Positions 56,770-64,000 of a DNA stretch of 64,000 nucleotides are shown in pieces. The stretch comes from Diphasiastrum complanatum (taxonomy: Eukaryota > Streptophyta > Lycopodiopsida > Lycopodiales > Lycopodiaceae): positions 3,259,246 to 3,323,245 of the forward strand of contig CM055111.1 in the NCBI GenBank assembly GCA_029204225.1, written 5' to 3'. The notes under the pieces were generated by a model. The model saw only the letters and a list, made by a program, of their open reading frames with translations. It was not told the DNA's origin and made no database searches. The position numbers were made by a program, and so were the translations under genes. The stretch's first letter is position 1. The number at the start of each line of letters is the position of its first letter.

Positions 56770-58880
56770 GATGTAATTCAACCATTTAAAACTCATATCT
56801 AAGTGACATGTAACCCATCTGATCACAAGAGGATAATATCCATACAATCATTTACACGTACAACAATGTGATTCACATAATTGAGATTTGAATCTATCAA
56901 GATTGAATAATGACATAGTAAGAAAGAGGTGACTTAAAGAGTTGTCTGATTGAAGAGGGGCAATTTTTGTGTCCAAAAAAAGTTGAAATAGCTGAGCTTG
57001 GTATGTGTTATTTTTTCACAAGTAGTTGATATACCTAATTTTGATTGGTCCATATTTTTATGATTCGTTGTCTACACGTTGTTTCTTCATTCTACCATTT
57101 ATGCTACAAGGTTTTTTTACTTTTTCCATTGTTATGAGAATTTCAGGGCAAAGCACCTCCTTTTGGGATTCTAGTTTGATATGTTTGTTAGACTTGTGAG
57201 CTAAATGACAAAAAGCATAAGTGAACCTCATCCGAAGGGTGTTAGGCATACCAATATTATTCTCTTCTTAGAGACAGCTAGTCAATTTTTTGAGCTTTCT
57301 TGAAACAATATTCTATTTAAAACACTTTACAATGTTGCCTCTTGGTCATGAAAGTAATTATAAATCAATATGTATGGTCCTAGTCGACTTTTAAAATTCA
57401 ATGCTTTTGATCGGAAATATTCTACTATGAAATTGTAGACACATATTTTCTAGCTATTTTTTTGTCTTAAACATTACTAATTTTTGCTAGTCAAGTAAAT
57501 TTTTATTGTCTCTTTGGTGAAGAAATGAAAGTTTACACTGTCACTCTTATTAGGGAGCTTTGAGCCCTCCACTTTTTTGGCAAAGTTTGGGTGGATGGAC
57601 TTAATCATAACCAAGCTTGGTGGGTCATTGAAGTTTTTTGAGCGCTACAACTTTGTACTTTAACTTTAGAGCCTAGAGTAGAACTTGTAAAAGACGCTAT
57701 AACAAATGTGTAACAATTGATACATATCAAATAAAACCCAGGCTAGCACAACCAAAGTTAATATATGGACCTCTAAAAAAGTGAGATCCCTACCTACCTA
57801 CATGCTATCCAAAGTGAACATGAATTATTTGCGTATGGATGAGCAAAGGCAAAAGTGTGGACAGAGGTCTGAGTGAAACGAAGAGTGGGCTGAACCGGAA
57901 GCCCATGCGCATGTTATCCCTACACTAGCACTGGATAGTAGATTAACCATCTATGACAGACAGCCTCCATTTTGAAACTTAGTTTGTACAAAAATTGGCT
58001 AGACGCTGCTTGTTGGCAGGTTGATGATGGGTTTCATTGAGAAGCATGGACAACAAAATCTATGCATTTTTTTCTCCACAGGGTATAGTGAGCAAAATGC
58101 TCCCAAGAGGTTGTGGCTTTCTAGTAGAACCAATGAGAATTTCAATGTGAAAATTGGTCATGTTAAAAGGAAATATAGTTTCAAGAGAGAACCCAAATGT
58201 AGTACATATAGTGCAAGCTTTTGTGTGGGACAACCAACAAATTTGTAGTCTATCAACCTAAGTTCATTGTGTTGAATTAAGCAATAGAAGACGATGAAGT
58301 CATTCTTCTTTTTGACACAAGTGTCCCTCACAACATTTTATCAAATTCTTATTGATCGAAAAAAGCTTCAGTTACAAACCATTGATTTTGGTTATAAGTT
58401 TGTAGTTCAATTTGGTGGTGGCCTAGGAGAGGAGGCTTCTACCTAGTGCTATGAAAGTCGTTCACATATCCATGAGACAATATTCAAAAGAAGATCATAG
58501 CCAATACCAAAGCAGAGTTAGCTACAACTGAGACCGCCACCGCCATTTTAGCCAGATAGTTACATGAGTACTTGAAAAAGAGGAAGCTTGCAGATCGTCT
58601 AGACCTCAAACTTCCCGTAACCCTCTACATGCCTATCTTGTACACAAAAAAGATATTCTGTCAGATGTCCTATTCTATAAGAACTTTGATGCCTACAGTC
58701 TTTATCTACCTCCAGTTGAGTTTCTTACCAACCTCTTGAGTTGCGGCCATCCACTAGCCCACAAATCACACTCACAGGGCCAGGACTACAAAGATGCCTA
58801 TGAGAGTTTATGTAGGTTTTCTATTATTGTTGCGCACTAGCAAAGATTATACGTATACTTCTTGCTTGACCACATTAAAT
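56770..58880. other. spacer, no gene recognised
   Basis: Open frames reach about 60-75 codons (57058-57249 minus, 58021-58248 plus), without motifs. 58300-58800 is less AT-rich and may hold an old coding remnant, but no frame is continuous. Nothing further can be supported. Confidence 0.4.
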
Positions 58881-58882
58881 CA

Positions 58883-59400
58883 TTATACCAACCAATGAAT
58901 TTGGATCCACTTTGATCCTAGTATTCGGTTGACTAACAACAAGAGATTTGAACTTTTCAAACGTTCCAAACACCATGCTATCCAAGGACAAGAGATCCAA
59001 GTGTAGCTAGAACGATCATCTAAGAAAGTGACATATATCTTTGCATCTTGAGAAAAACAATGGCCATCCATATGACAAACTTCAAGGGAGTGAAATATCA
59101 CTTCACAATAAGAGACAATGAGAGGAAAACGAGGATTGTTAATACTTTTTTAGCTCTCTTTTCTGATGATAAATTGTTTTCTAGTAAATGATGAGTGAAC
59201 ATAGTGGTGTGGGCATACAATGACACAACCAAATACAACTTGTTATCAACTTCAAGATGTGTAAATAGGAATGAAATACAAGTGGAGACCTATGGAAACA
59301 ACACACTCTTTGGAATGGCCCAAGGATTATGCCATGTAGTTATGTTTGCATGGTGAAAATGAAACATGTAAAAGCTTCTTGTTTCTTATCATCCCTGGTA
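58883..59400 (-). pseudogene. minus-strand copia integrase scrap
   Basis: The minus strand reads CHMDGHCFSQDAKIYVTFLDD then RSSYTW at 59070-58990, the conserved core around the copia integrase FIDDYSR motif. Further right a separate trace (FGCVIVCPHH near 59210) resembles the integrase C-terminal FGC...VH motif, out of normal order. Inactive fragment. Confidence 0.6.
59111..59204. repeat. direct repeat copy 1 (partner 59435-59606)
   Basis: AGAGACAATGAGAGGAAAACG ... GATGATGAGTGAACATA-type sequence recurs at 59435-59606, where about 70 extra bases separate the two halves. Confidence 0.75.
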
Positions 59401-59434
59401 CTCATGCTTTGAATCATAGTTTCGCTTTACAAAA

Positions 59435-59606
59435 AGAGACAGTTAGAGGAAAACGAGGATTGTTAATACTTTTTTAGCTCTCTTTTCTCATAATTTTCAA
59501 AATGTAACAACTACTACTTTACAAATGATGAATGATATCATAGGAAAGTTTCTCGTTATGTATTTGGATGATAAATTTTTTTTTTAGTAAATGATGAGTG
59601 AACATA
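59435..59606. repeat. direct repeat copy 2 with extra internal segment
   Basis: Same outer halves as 59111-59204. The extra segment starts after CTCTTTTCT and ends before GATGATAAA. The GATGATAAA junction context suggests a deletion in copy 1 or an insertion in copy 2. Confidence 0.7.
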
Positions 59607-59795
59607 TCTCACATTTTCACACATTGTTATAGCTATGGTAGGATCACAAAATGTATGCTAAGAGAATCCCTGCCTCTAGCTTTCTTGTGTAGAATGCGAA
59701 ATAACTTAGGCATTTGATATTTATGGATCAAGTGAGGATGGCTCACAAAGGTGAAGGTTATTTAGAATTGGGATGAATTTTTCATAATAGATCGT

Positions 59796-60023
59796 GTGAA
59801 ATCCTCAATTCTGATCATCAATTGGTATGATCAAATCATCAATGAATATTCATATTTGATATATGTCACAAAAGGGGAGTACAAGAATAGATTTCTCAAG
59901 AAAACTGAGAATCTCAATTGCGAAGCCTTTGATCAGCTCTATCGTGAAGTGGCTACCCACCCTTATGTGGCATATAGTGGATCTAAATGCACCATTGGTT
60001 TTCATGAAAACAAACATAAGTAG
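59796..60023 (+). other. hypothetical open frame, unrecognised
   Basis: About 75 codons with a non-ATG opening. The sequence (INWYDQIINEYSYLIYV, EAFDQLYREVATHPYVAY) is protein-like and unlike copia, but I know no family for it. It could be a decayed host-gene exon. No start, splice sites or neighbours support it strongly. Confidence 0.2.
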
Positions 60024-60310
60024 CATTGTTGTAGGTGTTATATTTATCTAGCATGGTCATAATGAGATTAATGCTATTGTTTATGCTCCAATGATATGGT
60101 GTTACCATGTATATGATACTTAAGCTTATGAGGTTTCAACTAAGAGCAAGAAATTATATGTTCACATTTTAAATATTTTTTTTTGAGACCACTCTGCTAG
60201 CATGCTAGCCTAGAGAGCTAGAAATTTTTCTTTCTAATGGCATATAGAACCTTTGGTTTTTGGGTAGTGGATCGTGTTTTGTGGGGCCAAACAAAACCTT
60301 CATTGTACAA

Positions 60311-60470
60311 CAATCTTATTAGTGAGAGCAACAATCAATTATAATTATATCATTATAATCTTATTAGTGAGAGGAATCTCCAAAAATTATCAATTATCAC
60401 TTGCAGAATAATGTAAAGATCAATAAGATTGTTGCTCTTATAATCTTATTAGTGAGAGTCAATTATATCA
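60311..60470. repeat. local repeat of AATCTTATTAGTGAGAG
   Basis: The 17-base phrase occurs three times (near 60312, 60356 and 60438), with an inverted CAATAAGATTGTTGCTCT between them. Confidence 0.7.
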
Positions 60471-60523
60471 GAAACATCATTCCAGTGTAATTTGTCATGC
60501 TTCGCAAAGTCTTGAAGAAAAAC

Positions 60524-60672
60524 AAGGTCATTTGAAAGATTGGAAGCACCCTTGTCGTGGATGCTGGAAAGAATACAAAAAAGGCAGTGGAACTCAAAAG
60601 GATTCAACCCAAAAAGAAGAAGAAGGTAATTCTCTACTCAACTAAAATAAACATGTGATCAAAATATCTAGC
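60524..60672. repeat. dispersed copy of the foldback arm
   Basis: It matches the inner 56315-56452 part of the foldback arm (AAGATTGGAAGCACCCTTG, GTGATCAAAATATCTAGC). Compared with that arm it carries about 20 extra bases (AAGAAGAAGG...CTCTACTCAA) before AACTAAAATAAACATG, so it may represent the older form. Confidence 0.85.
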
Positions 60673-60940
60673 TGCTATTGCAGCAAAAATAAAGTTTAAT
60701 AAAACCTTGTGCAAAAATGTCAGTGAATTTAGCACATTTGACTGTTAAAATTATTATTTTCCAGCATGATTAGGCATTTAAACTAGAAAGAGAAATTCAC
60801 TTTTTTCTGGCTGCCTATTTTTGTGTATTATGGAAAGAGCTTGGCATATAGATAGGTGAGGCCTGGAGGGGTTAGGACTAGGATTCTTCACCAGGCAAAA
60901 TATCATATGCCTTACTCATTCCATTTCATAAAAGATAATG

Positions 60941-61070
60941 GCTGCTTTTTCACATGACCATTATGCAGTAAAATTTGCATTTAAAAAACATAATCAACGT
61001 TTTCAAAACTGAGCTTTTTCCACAGGACCATTATGAAGCAGAATTTGCATTTGCAAAACATAATCACCCT
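60941..61070. repeat. 70-bp-spaced direct duplication
   Basis: 60941-61000 and 61011-61070 match (ACCATTATG.AG...TTTGCATTT, then AAACATAATCA) with about 15% differences. Confidence 0.75.
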
Positions 61071-61179
61071 TGAAAATGGTGGGTCACCCATTTGCTTTCT
61101 AAGCAGTACGAAATATGGGCAGAAAAGTGTTCAAGTTGGTCAATGGAGTTTCTAAAAAATAAAATTAAGTCAATGTCTT

Positions 61180-61390
61180 AAATCAAAGGTAATTTCATAA
61201 TCAAGACCTTTAATCTGAGAGTAGCCTTTAGCACAAAGACTTTTGCACATTCACACAAAGTTCTATTTTCTCTCTCACAACTCCATTTTGCTGAGGAGTA
61301 TATGAAAAAGAGAACTCTTTGAATACCCTCTCTCTCACAAAAGTCTTTAAACTTTATTGGAAGTGTATTCCCCTCCACTATCACTTCTTA
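61180..61390 (-). pseudogene. element H integrase core fragment
   Basis: KFKDFCEREGIQRVLFF then ERENRTLCECAK: the stretch holding the third catalytic residue (Glu of ERENR), with the preceding QQNG region frameshifted to SSAKWSC. Truncated on the left. Confidence 0.85.
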
Positions 61391-61447
61391 AAGCTTTTAT
61401 CTTGAAAGGAAATTGCTTCTCTACATAAGCTTTAAAGGTAAGAAACA

Positions 61448-62323
61448 TCATAAACCATGGCTTTTGAAACAGATCCAAGGATGTCTTGTATAATCACCTA
61501 CAAAAGAGACAAAGCAGTTGGCTCCTCCTTTGCTCTTAGTTGATAAGAAATGAACATCTGAGTGTACAAGTTCAAATGGTTGCTTTGTCTTGATACTTGA
61601 TCTAGGAAAAGGCCTTCTGTGTGACTTTGCCAGCACACAAGCTTCACAAGGTAGAAGCTGATTTGACAGTGTCTTTGGTAGACCAACATCTTTTCCTTCT
61701 TTGACCATAGATTGCATGGCTTTGAAATTGGGATGACCCAATCTCTTATGCCACAGATCCTCCTGTCGAACCTTGGTCTCATAAGCAATATCTGAAATGT
61801 TAGCGCTCTCCCTAGAATCTAGTTTGTACAACTTACCAATTCTAGATCCTCTAGCAATAACTTCATTTTCTCTTGAGATTATACACTTGTCAACTTGAAA
61901 CTTGGCATCCAATCCACTATCAAACAACTGTCCTACACTAATGAGATTCTTAGTCAATTTAGGTACATACAGTACATCATGTAAGCAAAACGATTTTGAT
62001 GATGATGCATATAATAGAATGCTACCTATTCCTTCAAACCTACACTCTACATCATTAGCAGTATAGATTGACCTTTTTGCATCTAGATATGGCATGAGAT
62101 TAGTGGAAGAGTTCCTAGAACTAGACAACTGGGAACTAGCCCCACTATCTATCCACCAGACTTCTTCATTCTTAAAAGGAAAAGATGAAAAAGTAGACAT
62201 TATTAATGAATCCTCTCTTTCACTCTCTACACCCTCACACTCATCTATTAATAAGGTTAGCTTGCTTAGATTGGTTGTTCTTCTTAAAACAGTTTGATGC
62301 ATAATGTCCTTTCTTTCCACCAA
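61448..62323 (-). pseudogene. element H protease and integrase N-region
   Basis: 291 open codons. The first 25 or so are a frameshifted zinc-knuckle region, then EREDSLIMSTFSSFPF and the protease site WWIDSGASSQL near 62165. HDVLYVPKLTKNLISVGQL, the zinc motif LWHKRLGHPN...CEACVLAKSHR and the first integrase site LVHSDVHF follow. In FVSFVGDYTRHPW the usual first Asp of the FIDD motif is Gly. A stop at 61448 ends the frame before the second catalytic Asp. Confidence 0.92.
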
Positions 62324-63115
62324 AAAAACACTTGATCTTTGAACTTCTTCTTGCCACTGGATGTTGCACCTTGTGAGGACTGATCCTCACTACCTTCTTT
62401 GGCTTTGTCCTTCTTGAAGTGTTATTGTCCTTTGCCCTTTCCTCTTGACTTGTATCTGATGAAGAGTGCTTTGTCATCTCCACCATCTTTCAATGAAATT
62501 TTGTTGATCCTTAGCATCTTGTTCTCTTGCCTGCTTTCTTCAGCAATGAGAACACCTTGCAGTGTCTCCAAGGATGGAAGATCCTCTTTGACAACTTAAG
62601 TCTGCACAATACTGTCATACTCATCTCTAAGTCCATTTAGGACTACTTGAACAAGTTCAGTGTTCTTAAGAGCATCATTAATACTAGCTAACTCTTGATG
62701 AAGATCCTTAACTCTCATGACATATGATGAAGCACTCTCATCTCTCTGATAATTAAAAATATTTGGTTCCTATGTGTAAGCAATCTAGAAGTATTTTTGA
62801 TTTCATAGATTGTTTTTTAGAGTATCCCAAGCTTCCTTGGCAGTGGTGCATGTACTGATCTCTCTTAACACTTCATTGGTAACATTCATTTTTATAAAAT
62901 GAAGGGCAATTCTGGTTCTTTTGTGGAATGTTGCAGCTTCATTAGGTGCAACAGGTTCTTCTTCAGCTCCACTCACAATATCCATTACATCCTGTAGAAT
63001 CAACAATGATTCCATTCTGATCTTCCACATTGCATAATTGGAAGATATTAATCTCTCACTGTTCTCTAAGAAATGTGAAGATGAAGACTTCTTCTTGGTG
63101 AGAAATTCTAGTAAT
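62241..63115 (-). pseudogene. element H gag, frameshifted
   Basis: Starts near 63115-63090 with HFLENSERLISSNYAMWKIRMESLLILQD and runs through IALHFIKMNVTNEVLREI. A frame break lies near 62803, then VMRVKDLHQELASIND and ELVQVVLNGL, then a zinc knuckle CFFGGKKGHYASNC near 62330 whose second Cys is Gly. Several stops. Gag normally forms the particle and binds RNA; this copy cannot be intact. Confidence 0.9.
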
Positions 63116-63821
63116 GATAAAAAATGGAGTTGAAAGGATGTTGCTTGCTATCTCAATCTAGGATCTAACACAGATGTTGATCCACCCTATGAAATCTAGC
63201 AACAAATTTGAGAAAAAATTCTCAATACAAAAATCAATCTATCTTGAATTTGGATTTTGCTTGTCAAAAAAGAAGAATCACATGCAAGCAAGAAGTCTAC
63301 TAATAAACTCTCTACGAACTTACTTTCAACTCAAACACAGTAATATGTGTGAAATGAAAAGTCTAAGACCTCAGAACACTCACTTCTATTCAATCCTATG
63401 TGATTGACAATGAAAATTGATGAAAATGGTGAAAAAGACAGATGTGTGCTCACTTTGGCATATCCCACGAGTTGAGTACCCTCGCAAATTTTGATTGCCT
63501 AAAATCTTCTAAAAACAAATCAAATTGATTTAGAAACAAAGCAACACATTCTGCTCTCCAATACCTATCCAACAAGCTATAGAACATCAAATTTGGATCA
63601 TTTCTTGAGAAGTAGCACTCATTAATGAGGGCTGATTTCACACGTGTGAGCTCTCTGTCCGTACAGAGCTCCGCTGGATCAGATCAGCCTTGATTTTATC
63701 CACTTATGGTCCACAAATTGCTTGTTTTCAGCAAGTTTGAATCCTTCTCCAAAATCCGAGTTCTTGCAAGCAAAAACACTAATGATCTGATGTATACACC
63801 CTCACCTCTTCAAATCATGAA
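63116..63821 (-). other. element H leader
   Basis: About 700 bases between primer site and gag. Contains the exact palindrome CACACGTGTG at 63639-63648, followed by a CTCTGTCCGTACAGAG palindrome-like stretch. Confidence 0.6.
63639..63648. promoter_or_regulatory. CACACGTGTG palindrome in H leader
   Basis: Exact copy of the module found in the LTRs of B, C, E and F. Next to it GTCCGTACAGAG resembles the GGCCGTAC that flanks the site in B and C. Confidence 0.5.
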
Positions 63822-63833
63822 GCTCTGAAACCA
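63822..63833 (-). other. element H primer-binding site (one change)
   Basis: The sense strand reads TGGTTTCAGAGC, one base off the TGGTATCAGAGC consensus, and directly abuts the LTR. Confidence 0.85.
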
Positions 63834-64000
63834 TGTGAAGTTTTTAGCACATGTGAACTTCACTACACACCTACAAGATCTTACTGAGGTGTTGTGATTC
63901 ACAAGATTGATCAAAGAACAATATTTTGAAAAATCTATCTATGCATAAAGAGCTTTGCGACATTGCTAAGAACTTTATTGCAAGAATTTTGGTCCTTTAG
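63834..64000 (-). repeat. element H 5' LTR, cut by window end
   Basis: In sense orientation it ends ...AAACTTCACA next to the primer site. Only 167 bases are inside the window. Confidence 0.8.

Larger units (their letters stand above)
61180..64000 (-). mobile_element. element H: 5' part of a minus-strand Ty1/copia
   Basis: The sense strand runs right to left: 5' LTR (63834 to beyond the window), primer site, leader, gag, protease, partial integrase. It stops near 61180, so RT, RNase H and the 3' LTR are missing. Same broad lineage as B, C and F by gag and protease wording. Confidence 0.9.

Overview
This window looks like nuclear DNA of a land plant. It is AT-rich by eye, holds no complete host gene, and is dominated by Ty1/copia LTR retrotransposons. 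Every element with a readable primer-binding site uses the plant initiator-Met type (TGGTATCAGAGC, or a one-base variant). A cytochrome P450 fragment also has a plant-type exon/intron junction. I cannot name the species, and I saw no bacterial-style operons, rRNA, tRNA or CRISPR.

Layout, left half. 1-3360 is AT-rich spacer without a recognisable gene. 4040-10240 is a degenerate satellite-like repeat field built from motifs such as GAGCTAT and AAGTGATAGG, interrupted by about 1.5 kb that carries a 190-bp perfect GA microsatellite. 11441-11970 (minus) is a broken CYP85-clan-like P450: the end of one exon, a 123-bp intron and the next exon. 12350-16030 is an unusual low-complexity tract of TCGGATG-type and CTCGAAAAA-type motifs. 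16030-18650 holds a decayed copia pol fragment (plus), a decayed coiled-coil coding fragment (minus) and a 153-bp tandem duplication.

Layout, right half. Element A (19126-25170, minus) is a complete but dead copia element with 275-bp LTRs, a perfect 5-bp target duplication and LTR ends that are not TG...CA. Element B (25264-37572, plus) is dead, and its 3' LTR is split by the young, nearly intact element C (30956-37017). D (38951 to about 40795) is a 5' fragment: LTR, primer site and gag. E (41325-52595), of the same family as B, landed in an old minus-strand copia gag (G), and its own gag was then hit by element F (42882-48198). 52601-55000 is a mosaic of copia scraps in both orientations. 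55000-61170 holds unrecognised sequence, a roughly 250-bp-arm inverted repeat and more scraps. 61180-64000 is the 5' part of a minus-strand copia (H) running off the window.

The most interesting object is element F. Its two 654-bp LTRs are almost identical, with intact target duplications, primer site and polypurine tract, so it moved recently. It has no integrase and no normal reverse transcriptase. Instead a single 968-codon frame joins intact Gag and protease to about 540 codons of remodelled, partly RT-derived sequence with three hydrophobic segments, and a second frame overlaps its end. It looks like a trans-mobilised, gag-bearing non-autonomous retrotransposon. A second cross-element signal is the exact palindrome CACACGTGTG, which recurs in the LTRs or leaders of four copia families here (B/E, C, F, H).
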